From Evansella tamaricis (GTDB taxonomy: Bacteria; Bacillota; Bacilli; Bacillales; Salisediminibacteriaceae), in NCBI RefSeq assembly GCF_019042215.1, contig NZ_JAHQCS010000063.1, forward strand, positions 1 to 38,872: a stretch of 38,872 nt of DNA. Reading direction: 5' to 3'. The notes below the pieces were generated by a model. That model worked only from the letters and a program-made list of their open reading frames with translations. It was not told where the DNA came from and made no database searches. The position numbers and the translations under genes are program-made. This document shows, piece after piece, positions 16,091 to 24,840 of the stretch; position 1 is the first letter of the stretch, and every line of letters starts with the position of its first letter.

Positions 16091-19000
16091 ATGCGTGTTC
16101 TTCAAAATGCAAACTTAGAACAGCTTATTGAAAAAAGACAAAAATGGATTGACGCAAACCGTATGAATGGCTTTAATTTTGATCACATTTTAGTAGGACT
16201 ATATAGTGATGCTTCTCATTTTATCTATGAAATTCTTCAAAATGCAGAAGATGCTGGTGCGTCCACGGTCTCCTTTGAACTGTTCCATGACCGATTGGAG
16301 ATTATCCATAATGGGGTTGATTTTAAGCATAAGGATATTGACTCCATCACTAGTATTGGAAATAGTACGAAAAAGGATGATATTAACAAAATTGGGAAAT
16401 TCGGAGTAGGGTTTAAATCTGTTTATGCTGTGACGAAATCCCCTTATATTTTTTCCGGTGACTATCATATAAAAATTGAAGACTTTATTTTTCCACGGGT
16501 ATGTGATGGTGAAACTGCTGGGGAAGGAACGACGAAAATTGTTTTACCCTTTAATCACGAGCAACGATCCGAAGAGGAATGTTTTACCCTTGTGTATCAC
16601 CGATTAAAAAACTTAGGATTAAGGACACTTCTCTTTTTAAAGAGCCTTAATGAAATAACATGGAGGTGTGAAGAAGAAGAGGGAAGATATTCGAAAAGCC
16701 TCTTGGAGGAGCAAAGAGAAGTTCATCCTTGCTGGCGGAAGGTAAGACTCCACTCAGAGGATGAGACTTTTGAAACGTATATGGTATTCGAAAAAGATGT
16801 CCAACTAACGGATAAAAAATTATCGGTGGAGGTAGCGTATAAATATAAACTGGATCAAGAAAATCAGTTTCATTTTATTCCGGAAAAGGATTCCAAGCTA
16901 GTTGTGTTTTTTCCCACTGAAAAAGATACGTATCTACATTTCGTGATTCAAGGGCCGTATAAGACAACACCTGCCCGGGATAACATTCCGTTGGAAGATG
17001 AGGTGAATCAGGAGCTAATCTATGAAACGGGGCGGTTAATTTCAGAAAGTATACTGAAAATCAAAGAGATGGGTTTTCTAGATGTGGAGTTTCTCTCCGT
17101 TTTGCCGTTTGATTCGGAACGAGCAGAAATTGATCCATTGTATCAAGCGATTTTTACATCCGTTAAGCAATTATTTTCTTCCGGGGCAAAGCTGTTGCCA
17201 ACAAAGGAGAAGACATTTACATCGTGTCAGGAGGCTTTACTGGCAGAAGTAAAAAGTCTGACAGACTTATTGGCTGAACGTGATAACGATTTTTTGTTCG
17301 ACCGAATGCATTGGTTATCCCCTTCTATTACTGAAAATCGTACGAGGGATCTTTGGTATTATTTGCGGGATGATCTAAATATAGAAACGGTAGATTATAT
17401 TAGCTTCGCCCGTGCCATTTCTTCAGAGTTTTTACTGCGGAAAAACGAAGAATGGCTTATGGAGTTTTATACAAAGCTCATTGATCAAACGAATCTGTGG
17501 CGAGATTCGGAGTACCGATTCCGAAAAAAAGGTGTATTGAGAAGTAAGCCTTTCGTTAAAGTGGCAGATGGAAGATTTGTAGCTCCTTTTGATGAGGACA
17601 ATAATGTGCAAGTATACATGCCTTCTTCTCTCTATGATTCTTCCCACTATCAAATTGTTGATCCAGCGTTACTAAAAGATTCTAATGTTAAACGGTTCTT
17701 TAGCTTGCTCGGGTTAAAGGAACCAGATCTTTTAGCCGAGGTAAAGGACCTTGTTTTGCCAAAATATCAAGAAGGTTATCTGCCGGATGATTATGAAACA
17801 GATATGAAGAAGATATACAAAGCATATGAAAAGGTACCTTCTGACCAAAAAGAGGGCTTTTTAACTCGGTTACGGGAAACACCATTTATCCTTTGTAACA
17901 ATAAAAAGGGAGTTTCTTCCTATAAATTTCCTAGTGAAGTCTATTTTCCAACGGACTCCCTCCGGGCATATTTTGCGGACAATCAGGATGTGTTTTTTCT
18001 CGATGACATTCTCCTGGACAGGAAGTTTCAAAAAACATATATCACGTTTTTAAAGGATATTGGTCTTCACTTCAACGTCAGATTTATTCGTCTAGATAAC
18101 ACATTGACAGATGAGGAGAAGAAACAATTACGGTTAGAGAGTGAATGGAAGGATGCAAAAATTTCCTATAGGGGAAACGTGGTAGATTTTGATTTAGAAG
18201 GATTAAAGGAACTATTCCAAGAGGTGACACTGGAAAAATCCAAAGCTCTATGGAGCATGCTGAACTTATATATTGAGGAAGTAGGCAGTCAACTCTTTGA
18301 ATCCAAGCTTACGGGGAAATACACGTGGTATTATCGAAGAGAAAGGTGGGCCTTCTTTGAAGTCTATTTTCTAAAACAGTTAAAGAGTACACCATGGTTA
18401 TTTGATAAAAAAGGAAATTGCAAAAAAGCGAGTGAGTTGTTTAAGAATGATTTGCATGATGAGTATGAGATTACGAGTGAGACGGAAGTGCTTATTAACG
18501 CTTTAATGTTTAAGCCGGATATTGAAAAGGTCTATATGGAACAATTGTCCGAAGACGAACAAAAAAACTTTAAGAGATTCAAAGAATTACAGGAGAATGG
18601 GATGTTTGAAAAACTGCTGGCGATGGTGGAAACGGTACCTGCAGAAGAAGTCTCTGAGGACGACAGCGGCATAGGTATACAGGGTCAAGAACGAGAAGAG
18701 TCCCAAGATGGGAAACAAGGAGAGACCGTTACGGATACGGACAGTGGGAAAACCACGTTGTCCGACCACATACAACAAATAGAGATCACCGAAGAAAATT
18801 CTATGGGAGAGGATTCCGAAAAGATTGTACTAGTGGAAGAAAATGAAGAGGACAGGGAATCTGAAATAGTAGTTGAGACCCCTGATCATACCGAAAAAAT
18901 TAATGAATCTGAGCCATTTGAAATGACTAAAGAAACTTCGCAAGATAACGGTACCGTAAAGGAGATCGCCACAGGATCTGACACTAACTTACCAGGTGTC

Positions 19001-19882
19001 AACACTTCTGTTGTTGACGGTAGTGGGAACTCAGAGGGTGATTTTTCTAACCATCTACCTGCTGTATCTGTCTCAGCTGAGGAGGAAGAATTGGTCGACG
19101 ATGACGATGATTTCGAAGATAATGATGGGTATAATGCAGGTTTAACTAAAGGAAATCCTTCTACAGAAACTAGTAGTGGTGTGAAGAATACAGGTGCCGC
19201 CTATTCTGACTGGTCTCCTGAAATTAGAGCGGAATCCGTGGTGTCACCTATTAAGAAATATACCTTTGAATCCAGCACCACTATTCACATGAGTAAGGAA
19301 GAGGATATGATATCGAGCAATGACACGGCGAAACATACTTCTCATTTAGAAGAATTTCCCGCCGTTACAGTAGATGCCGAAGATAGGGAGTATGCAACAA
19401 CAGAATTCGCAGATCAACAATTCCAATTCAGTCCTGAAAAGGCAAAGGAAATTGGTGATTGGGGTGAAACAGTGGTCTTCAATTCTTTGCTTAATAGCTA
19501 TAGAGAAGTAGGGGATGTTCAGAGAGTAGAGCATGGTTTCCTCGTGAAAACCTCGGATGGCAGAGAAATAAAAGTACTTTGGTTAAATCAAGATGGGAAC
19601 CTTGGAAAAGGGTTTGATTTCCAAGTTTCAGAGAATGGCCAAATAATGAAATACATTGAGGTTAAATCCAAAGTGGTAAATGAGCCTGAACTTATTGGAA
19701 TATCAGGTAACCAATGGGAGGTTGCAAGAGCGCTTTATAAACAAGGTGAGGGAGACAAATACTGTATTTTTGTAGTTAGTAACACTGGAACGGAGCAAGC
19801 AAAAATAAAGGAACTATCAAATCCATTTAAACTCTGGCTGGATGGGCGAATATTTGCACACCCGGTGAATTTGAAGCTCTGA
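16091..19882 (+). CDS. Sacsin-like GHKL ATPase with acidic linker and C-terminal DUF3883 domain
   Basis: This 1263-residue protein carries at its N-terminus a Bergerat-fold ATPase of the sacsin/NO VEIN type: N-box HFIYEILQNAEDAGA (about 42-56), HNGVDF (about 73-78), and the glycine-rich lid KIGKFGVGFKSVYAVT (about 100-115). The usual Asp of the second motif is His, which I believe is common in this subfamily. Residues about 130-860 are a long unassigned region. About 860-1110 is a Glu/Asp/Ser/Thr-rich disordered linker. The end (about 1115-1263) is DUF3883, a PD-(D/E)XK-like domain with GDWGE, GFDF and YIEVKSK (about 1174-1194) in the nuclease D...ExK arrangement. AAGGGAG precedes the ATG by about 9 nt. 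The partnership with the upstream nuclease-helicase points to DNA surveillance or phage defence, by inference. Confidence 0.88.
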   Translation: MRVLQNANLEQLIEKRQKWIDANRMNGFNFDHILVGLYSDASHFIYEILQNAEDAGASTVSFELFHDRLEIIHNGVDFKHKDIDSITSIGNSTKKDDINKIGKFGVGFKSVYAVTKSPYIFSGDYHIKIEDFIFPRVCDGETAGEGTTKIVLPFNHEQRSEEECFTLVYHRLKNLGLRTLLFLKSLNEITWRCEEEEGRYSKSLLEEQREVHPCWRKVRLHSEDETFETYMVFEKDVQLTDKKLSVEVAYKYKLDQENQFHFIPEKDSKLVVFFPTEKDTYLHFVIQGPYKTTPARDNIPLEDEVNQELIYETGRLISESILKIKEMGFLDVEFLSVLPFDSERAEIDPLYQAIFTSVKQLFSSGAKLLPTKEKTFTSCQEALLAEVKSLTDLLAERDNDFLFDRMHWLSPSITENRTRDLWYYLRDDLNIETVDYISFARAISSEFLLRKNEEWLMEFYTKLIDQTNLWRDSEYRFRKKGVLRSKPFVKVADGRFVAPFDEDNNVQVYMPSSLYDSSHYQIVDPALLKDSNVKRFFSLLGLKEPDLLAEVKDLVLPKYQEGYLPDDYETDMKKIYKAYEKVPSDQKEGFLTRLRETPFILCNNKKGVSSYKFPSEVYFPTDSLRAYFADNQDVFFLDDILLDRKFQKTYITFLKDIGLHFNVRFIRLDNTLTDEEKKQLRLESEWKDAKISYRGNVVDFDLEGLKELFQEVTLEKSKALWSMLNLYIEEVGSQLFESKLTGKYTWYYRRERWAFFEVYFLKQLKSTPWLFDKKGNCKKASELFKNDLHDEYEITSETEVLINALMFKPDIEKVYMEQLSEDEQKNFKRFKELQENGMFEKLLAMVETVPAEEVSEDDSGIGIQGQEREESQDGKQGETVTDTDSGKTTLSDHIQQIEITEENSMGEDSEKIVLVEENEEDRESEIVVETPDHTEKINESEPFEMTKETSQDNGTVKEIATGSDTNLPGVNTSVVDGSGNSEGDFSNHLPAVSVSAEEEELVDDDDDFEDNDGYNAGLTKGNPSTETSSGVKNTGAAYSDWSPEIRAESVVSPIKKYTFESSTTIHMSKEEDMISSNDTAKHTSHLEEFPAVTVDAEDREYATTEFADQQFQFSPEKAKEIGDWGETVVFNSLLNSYREVGDVQRVEHGFLVKTSDGREIKVLWLNQDGNLGKGFDFQVSENGQIMKYIEVKSKVVNEPELIGISGNQWEVARALYKQGEGDKYCIFVVSNTGTEQAKIKELSNPFKLWLDGRIFAHPVNLKL

Positions 19883-19895
19883 TATCAACGGATAA

Positions 19896-19947
19896 AAAAA
19901 TAAATCGGTGGCATAGGCAAATGGTATGATTATGCCTATGCCACCGA
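19896..19947 (-). terminator. Strong terminator facing the zinc-ribbon gene
   Basis: A 15-bp perfect stem, TCGGTGGCATAGGCA (19905-19919) with its complement at 19933-19947. On the minus strand it is followed by TTTATTTTTTTA, so it ends transcription of the gene starting at 20506. It may also hinder read-through from the ATPase gene, but the plus strand lacks a T run. Confidence 0.85.
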
Positions 19948-20035
19948 CCAACAACGGACGACTGGATACCTTCTGAATCCAAGTCCCCTGATTTTCCCCT
20001 AAAGGGTGCCGCCTCCATCCTCCATCTTCAATACA

Positions 20036-20506
20036 TTAGAGGAAGGCTAGACCTTGTACAATAACGAATAATAAAATAATAAATATGACAAAAGCAACTC
20101 TTAGCCCTTTTGATTTTTTCACCGATTCGTTGGATGAGGTTTCCTCTTCGTCTTCGGCTAAAACGGGGGATGTTTCTAGTTGTGCGAGAAGTTCCCGTGC
20201 AGTCTCCAGTTTTTCTTTGTCTACATAAAGGTCAATGCCATAGCTCGTTTCCCCCATATAAATGGCCAGATAACCTCCTGCTTCCCGGTAGTTCTTGACG
20301 GTCGCGATATGATTTGTTTCGAGCATCGCCTCTAGCATGTTAGCTTCAATCTCACTGGATGCGGTGGTCAAAAATTCAGTATCCACAAATTCCAACCGTT
20401 GTGGATCTTCTTCAGGTGGTTCGCCATCATTTAAGTCTACATTGCAGTCTTTACATATCTTCATATGATCAATGTATTCTTCATGGCAGTTTGGACACCA
20501 AGGCAT
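20036..20506 (-). CDS. Zinc-ribbon, DUF2007-like protein with C-terminal membrane anchor
   Basis: This is a 156-residue protein. Residues 1-25 form a zinc ribbon (CPNCHEEY...CKDC). About 45-115 resembles the DUF2007 putative signal-transduction domain (FLTTASSEIEANMLEAMLET, then YGIDLYVDKEKLETARELL). The C-terminus is a single membrane segment (about 135-156), making it a tail-anchored cytosolic domain. The ATG at 20506 follows GGAAGGAGTG; an upstream in-frame ATG would lie on top of that site. The function of the family is unknown. It is convergent with the ATPase gene, separated by the terminator, and marks the right border of the large nuclease/ATPase locus. Confidence 0.8.
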   Translation of the reverse strand: MPWCPNCHEEYIDHMKICKDCNVDLNDGEPPEEDPQRLEFVDTEFLTTASSEIEANMLEAMLETNHIATVKNYREAGGYLAIYMGETSYGIDLYVDKEKLETARELLAQLETSPVLAEDEEETSSNESVKKSKGLRVAFVIFIILLFVIVQGLAFL

Positions 20507-20558
20507 CTGGATCACTCCTTCCAATTTTTTTATACTAAGGTAATTTATATGTTCTGAA

Positions 20559-20583
20559 ACCTTCGGGCATGTTGTTTAGCTCC
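20559..20583. repeat. Short copy of a dispersed intergenic element
   Basis: ACCTTCGGGCA-TGTTGTTTAGCTCC matches 34972-34996 at 23 of 25 positions. Here only this end of the longer element is present. Confidence 0.6.
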
Positions 20584-20674
20584 AACGCTTCTATTGTATC
20601 ACTTAAGGTAATTATACAAGGACGATAAAACAACTTCCATCCCATTAATTGTGGGAGTTGGACCGGAGATAAGT

Positions 20675-21274
20675 CTACTGTTCAATTAGTTCATAACCAT
20701 ATTCTCGGATTACACGACTGATAATTTGCCTCACTTCATGCTTGGTTGTATCAAATGGGACATCCAGTTCTTCCCCCGACTCCAATATAAAAATATATTC
20801 TTCAACAGAACTAACGCCGCCTTCACTGTTCGTTACGCGGATCACTTTCTCAATGTCATCCCAACTATGCTCAGCTTCAGAAAAACTAAAAAGTTCACTA
20901 TAATGAATCCCTTCATCGTCAAAATAATAATAGTTTGAGATACTTAGTGCAAAAATAGGAAAAGATAAGATCAATAATAGTCCGTATACCCATACATTGC
21001 TAATTACCCTATCCCTGTTTTCCATCCATACCTTCACACTTAAAAACGTAATGAGTATGATTGGAATCCATAACATGCCTGCACCAAACATGAAATAGGC
21101 CGAGGGAGGGGCGGCAAAATACCAATGGGACCTAGAGAAAAAGAAAATGTCCTGTAATACCATGAGAAATACGACAGGGAGAAAAAAAGCAGATAAAATC
21201 ATCACGATACTTGTTACGATAATGACGGAGCCGATTACTTCATTATCGGCATGTTTAATAGATGGTAGTTTCAT
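20675..21274 (-). CDS. Membrane protein of unknown function with PH-like C-terminal domain
   Basis: This 199-residue protein has three predicted membrane segments (about 14-45, 68-92 and 102-124). A soluble C-terminal domain of about 75 residues follows (YYYFDDEGIHYSELFSFSE, then SWDDIEKVIRV, IFILESGEELDVPF and a final helix). The strand-rich pattern with W-D-D-I is like bacterial PH (bPH2) domains, as in YdbS/YvlB-type membrane proteins. The ATG at 21274 has CAGGAGG just upstream. I do not recognise a specific family. It has no obvious partner; the zinc-ribbon gene follows on the same strand after about 170 bp. Confidence 0.7.
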   Translation of the reverse strand: MKLPSIKHADNEVIGSVIIVTSIVMILSAFFLPVVFLMVLQDIFFFSRSHWYFAAPPSAYFMFGAGMLWIPIILITFLSVKVWMENRDRVISNVWVYGLLLILSFPIFALSISNYYYFDDEGIHYSELFSFSEAEHSWDDIEKVIRVTNSEGGVSSVEEYIFILESGEELDVPFDTTKHEVRQIISRVIREYGYELIEQ

Positions 21275-21531
21275 AAGTGCCTCCTGGGTTGTCTTACTGT
21301 TCACTATTTGTTTACGAAAAAAGAAGAAAAAAGTTTCTTCAAATTGATGAATTGAATAAAGGTTGTCCCTATATCACCGAATTGAAAAAATATTTCAATA
21401 TATCAATTCTATCAGTCCACTTCCCCCTTGGCAAAGGAACCATTGAAGGGAAGACAGGAAGATGTGTCGAATAATATAGTATTAACTTGAGGCTATACAT
21501 TTTTCAAAACTTAGGAAAGGTTGATACGACA

Positions 21532-22431
21532 ATGGAAAACAAACCGTTAATCACTGTGATAGGAAGTATTAATATGGACATGGTGACAATGACTGATAAA
21601 GTTCCAGTTCAAGGAGAAACTCTACTGGGGGAAAGTTTTAAAACCTATCCAGGTGGTAAAGGGGCAAATCAGGCGGTTGCTGCAGCGCGCTTGGGAGGTA
21701 GAGTCCAAATGATTGGGAAGGTAGGGAATGACGCTTTTGGTGATGAGTTAAGGAACAATTTAAACAAAGAGGGCGTTTCTGTAGATTGTGTGGAAGCCTC
21801 GAATGTGGGATCTGGTGTTGCCACCATCATACTATCAGATAACGATAATCGGATCATTGTAATTCCAGGTGCCAATAATGAAGTTACTCCGGAGTTTGTA
21901 AAAAAATATGAACAAAATATTTTGGCAAGCAGTCTTGTCGTTTTACAATTTGAGATTCCAGTGGAGACCGTGAAGTTTTGTTTACAGTTATGTCATGAAC
22001 ATCAAATCCCTGTCATTTTAAATCCTGCCCCAGCGAGAAAGATGGAGGAAGGTGATTGGATAAAAGCAACGTACATCACTCCAAATGAGACAGAGGAAGA
22101 GGATTTGTTTTCCCATCTTCGCGAAAAAGATGATGTTTTATCAAACAAATTGATAGTGACAATGGGAGATAAGGGAGTAAATTACATAAAAGATGGAGAG
22201 GTGAGAAATGTTCCTGCCTATAAAGTAAATCCTTTGGATACAACCGGTGCAGGGGATACATTTAACGGAGCATTAGCAGTGGCTTTAGGGGAAAAAATGG
22301 AGCTCCGTGCTGGATTAGAATTTGCCAACGGTGCTGCCGCATTGTCTGTTCAACGGTTTGGAGCTCAAGGGGGAATGCCCACACGTGAGGAACTGGAATT
22401 ATTTTTAAAGAGTAGGAGGGGAAATGAATGA
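21532..22431 (+). CDS. rbsK: Ribokinase
   Basis: This 299-residue cytosolic PfkB-family kinase phosphorylates D-ribose to ribose 5-phosphate. The N-terminal PfkB signature GGKGANQAVAAARLGG binds the sugar. The C-terminal motif DTTGAGDTFNGAL contains the anion hole and catalytic Asp. The NPAPA segment near the middle is typical of ribokinases. I chose the ATG at 21532 (MENKPLITVIGSINMDM) because AGGAAAGG lies about 11 nt before it and the family begins there; the in-frame upstream codons are leader. It overlaps rbsD by 4 bp, so translation is coupled. No LacI-type operator like that of the later operon is seen in front of it, nor a clear sigma-A promoter. Confidence 0.96.
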   Translation: MENKPLITVIGSINMDMVTMTDKVPVQGETLLGESFKTYPGGKGANQAVAAARLGGRVQMIGKVGNDAFGDELRNNLNKEGVSVDCVEASNVGSGVATIILSDNDNRIIVIPGANNEVTPEFVKKYEQNILASSLVVLQFEIPVETVKFCLQLCHEHQIPVILNPAPARKMEEGDWIKATYITPNETEEEDLFSHLREKDDVLSNKLIVTMGDKGVNYIKDGEVRNVPAYKVNPLDTTGAGDTFNGALAVALGEKMELRAGLEFANGAAALSVQRFGAQGGMPTREELELFLKSRRGNE

Positions 22432-22817
22432 AAAAACATGGAATATTAAACAGAGATATAGCTCAAGTATTGGCCAAACTGGGGCACACAGATAAGATTG
22501 TAATTGCAGATTGCGGGTTACCTGTCCCAGCTCATGTTCCGTGTATAGATCTTTCAATAAAACTTGGGTTTCCATCTTTCGAGAGTGTTCTTGATGAAGT
22601 ATTAAATGATATGGTCGTAGAAGAAGCCTTTTGTGCAGAGGAAATGGAGGGGAAGAATAAAGAATTATATAACGAGATCAAATTGAAACAGTTCCCAATC
22701 CGATTTATGGATCATGAAAGTTTTAAGGTGAAAACACATGAGGCTAAAGTGATCATTAGGACAGGTGAAGCTACTCCTTACGCCAATATTATCCTTTCTG
22801 CAGGGGTGTTATTTTAA
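22428..22817 (+). CDS. rbsD: D-ribose pyranase
   Basis: This 129-residue enzyme interconverts beta-D-ribopyranose and beta-D-ribofuranose, supplying ribokinase with the usable form. It shows the family start MKKHGILNRDIAQVLAKLGHTD with the catalytic His, DCGLPVP, and the ending V-I-R-T-G-E-A-T-P-Y-A-N-I-I-L-x-A-G-V. The length is normal. The ATG overlaps the rbsK stop (ATGA). In B. subtilis rbsRKDACB is one operon. Here rbsACB is about 9 kb away, separated by ribB and another sugar operon, so the locus has been rearranged. Confidence 0.97.
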   Translation: MKKHGILNRDIAQVLAKLGHTDKIVIADCGLPVPAHVPCIDLSIKLGFPSFESVLDEVLNDMVVEEAFCAEEMEGKNKELYNEIKLKQFPIRFMDHESFKVKTHEAKVIIRTGEATPYANIILSAGVLF

Positions 22818-22855
22818 AAATATGATTTAATGTTTGATTCAAAGTTTGCTTTAGG

Positions 22856-22904
22856 GAGGAAGGTAGTTTAAAAAAGCACCTTCCTCAAGAAAGGAACTTT
22901 CCTT
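22856..22904 (+). terminator. Terminator region after rbsD
   Basis: GAGGAAGGT (22856-22864) pairs with ACCTTCCTC (22878-22886). A second small hairpin, AAAGGAA/TTCCTTT, with TTTT follows immediately. It lies between the convergent rbsKD and ribB units. Confidence 0.6.
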
Positions 22905-22957
22905 TTGATCATCTAAGTTTATTTCATAAATGCTAACATATTAGTGGTGTAAAATAA

Positions 22958-23560
22958 TCAGATGTTCTTTTTATATGTGAGTAAATCCTTTATGGAAATT
23001 AATTTTAACTTATGCTTTTCTGCAAAGGTCATTAATTCGGGCAACCTTGCCATGGACCCATCTTCATTAATAATCTCACAAATAACTCCAACTGGACTTG
23101 CACCACAAAGAGTTGCGAGTTCCACCGCAGCTTCTGTGTGACCTGGTCTTTCTAGTACGCCTCCATCATTGGCAATAAGGGGGAAGGTGTGTCCGGGTTT
23201 TTTGAAGTCCATGCCACTGGTTTTAGCTGAAGTCAAAGCTTTTATTGTATCTGCACGTTCCATTGCTGAGATCCCGGTTGTATTGGTAATATGATCAATT
23301 GAAACGGTAAAAGCAGTTTTGTATTGTTCTGTATTTTCTGTAATCATTAAAGGTAAATTTAGTTCTTTAGATCTTTTGTAGGTGATGGGGGCACAAACAA
23401 GTCCCTTACCGTATGTAATCATAAAATTGATCATATCAGATGTTATATAATCTCCGAGGCCTAAGAGATCGCCTTCGTTTTCCCTGTCTTCATCATCAAC
23501 AACAATAATCATTTTTCCTTGCTTTAAATCCTGAATTGCTTCTGTAATGGAGTGGAACAT
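22958..23560 (-). CDS. ribB: 3,4-dihydroxy-2-butanone 4-phosphate synthase (stand-alone RibB)
   Basis: This 200-residue enzyme converts ribulose 5-phosphate into dihydroxybutanone phosphate and formate, normally the four-carbon branch of riboflavin synthesis. Conserved pieces are [11 protein letters not shown] near the N-terminus, [10 protein letters not shown], the PGHTFPL segment and [11 protein letters not shown]. It is full length for monofunctional RibB and lacks the GTP cyclohydrolase II half found in the RibBA of most Bacillus rib operons. No other rib gene is near, and no FMN-riboswitch-like sequence precedes it. The ATG at 23560 has GGAAGGTG before it. Its position beside pentose genes, which generate ribulose 5-phosphate, suggests a catabolic or salvage setting, by inference only. 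Confidence 0.93.
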   Translation of the reverse strand: MFHSITEAIQDLKQGKMIIVVDDEDRENEGDLLGLGDYITSDMINFMITYGKGLVCAPITYKRSKELNLPLMITENTEQYKTAFTVSIDHITNTTGISAMERADTIKALTSAKTSGMDFKKPGHTFPLIANDGGVLERPGHTEAAVELATLCGASPVGVICEIINEDGSMARLPELMTFAEKHKLKLISIKDLLTYKKNI

Positions 23561-23663
23561 ATGGCACCTTCCTTATATATAAGAATCTAAATTCATCTTA
23601 ACATGTTTTTAAAAGTACTCGATAAATAAAAGCTATTCTGTATTTAATAAACGTATATAAAGT

Positions 23664-23692
23664 TTGTCAATTATCTATAAACCCTGTACAAT
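23664..23692 (+). promoter_or_regulatory. Sigma-A promoter of the first LacI gene
   Basis: TTGTCA (23664-23669), a 17-bp spacer and TACAAT (23687-23692). The leader to the TTG start at 23759 is about 60 nt. No ACTAAAATTTTAGT-like operator is present here. Confidence 0.7.
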
Positions 23693-23758
23693 TAATTTGA
23701 TAAGTTTTACATAAATATCTTTTTTTACATAAATCTGTTGTGAAGTGGTGAGGGTAAT

Positions 23759-24784
23759 TTGAAAATTAAAGATATAGCTAAACTTGCCAATGTATCTGTA
23801 TCAGCAGTATCCTTGGCTCTCAATGGAAAGCCTGGTATAAGTGAAGCAACTAGAGAAAAAATTGTAAAAATATCTCGGGAGCATGGATATACTACACGCT
23901 CTATAGCTAAGAAAGAAGAATATATTTCCTCTAAAGTGGTGAAGTTTGTAGCTTGCACTGGTGCTAGTATCGTTTCCGAAAAATATGAAACACTTCCATT
24001 CTTTACTGAGTTAATTCATGATTTCAGTGAAAAAATAAAGGAAAAGGGTTATTCCTTAATGGTTTCAACAATAAATATTCAAGATTTTCATAAAGAGATA
24101 AGTCTACTGGGTGATGATCCAGCAGGAAATGGAATTATATTACTTGGAACTAACTTAAATTATGAACAAATATCGTTTGCAAATGAAAAAATTAATAATT
24201 TAGTTGTTATTGATACTTGTTTTGAAACATTAAATGTAGACTTTGTAGTCATGAATAACTTATTAGGAGCCTATCTAGTGGCACTTTATTTAGTTGAAAA
24301 TGGTCATACAAGTATTGGTTATGTGGAATCTGATTCCCGAATATATAATTTTGATATGAGAAAACGTGCCTTTTATCAGGCTTTAGATGAAAGAGGTTTG
24401 ACAATTGATAAAGAGTACATCTTTAAAATTAAGCCAACGGATATATCTGCACAAGATAATTTTATAAAACGCATTGATAACCTTTCGACACTTCCAACAG
24501 CATTATTTTGTGAGTGTGACTATATGGCAATTAGCATCATTAAAGCATTATCGGAAGTTGGGATCCATGTTCCACAAGACATATCTGTTATTGGATTTGA
24601 TGATATAAGAGAAGCCCAGATTATCCATCCTGAATTAACAACCATCCATGTACCTAAGTATACAATTGCTTCTATGGCGGTGGAACGTTTAATTGAAAAA
24701 ATAGAAAACGAAACAAAAGACAGTTTAAAAATCCTTGTAGATACTGATTTGGTCGAAAGAAACTCTTGTAAGCGTTTGGACTGA
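23759..24784 (+). CDS. LacI-family transcriptional regulator 1
   Basis: This 341-residue sugar-responsive repressor has an N-terminal helix-turn-helix, KIKDIAKLANVSVSAVSLALNG (about 2-23). A periplasmic-binding-protein-like effector domain (about 60-340) follows, with the family hallmarks PTALFCECDYMAISIIKAL and ISVIGFDDI...PELTTIHVP. The start is TTG with GGTGAGGG a few nt upstream. It is a close paralogue of the regulator at 30064-31119. The DNA-reading helices are almost identical, so both may bind the same operator. The usual hinge ARxL motif after the HTH is not visible. The gene is convergent with the FGGY kinase. The effector is unknown, probably a pentose or its phosphate. Confidence 0.93.
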   Translation: MKIKDIAKLANVSVSAVSLALNGKPGISEATREKIVKISREHGYTTRSIAKKEEYISSKVVKFVACTGASIVSEKYETLPFFTELIHDFSEKIKEKGYSLMVSTINIQDFHKEISLLGDDPAGNGIILLGTNLNYEQISFANEKINNLVVIDTCFETLNVDFVVMNNLLGAYLVALYLVENGHTSIGYVESDSRIYNFDMRKRAFYQALDERGLTIDKEYIFKIKPTDISAQDNFIKRIDNLSTLPTALFCECDYMAISIIKALSEVGIHVPQDISVIGFDDIREAQIIHPELTTIHVPKYTIASMAVERLIEKIENETKDSLKILVDTDLVERNSCKRLD

Positions 24785-24802
24785 TGTTTTAAAAAAAATG
24801 AT

Positions 24803-24840
24803 GAAGGCTTGAGCATTTAATTGCTCCAGCCTTCTATTTT
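24803..24840. terminator. Bidirectional terminator between the LacI-1 and kinase genes
   Basis: GAAGGCT-t-GAGCA (24803-24815) pairs with TGCTC-c-AGCCTTC (24822-24834). It has A-rich sequence on the left and T-rich sequence on the right, suiting both convergent genes. Confidence 0.85.

Noticed and set aside
23561-23663. FMN riboswitch upstream of ribB
   Set aside because: The spacer is AT-rich, short, and lacks the conserved GGGGC-type helices of the RFN element.
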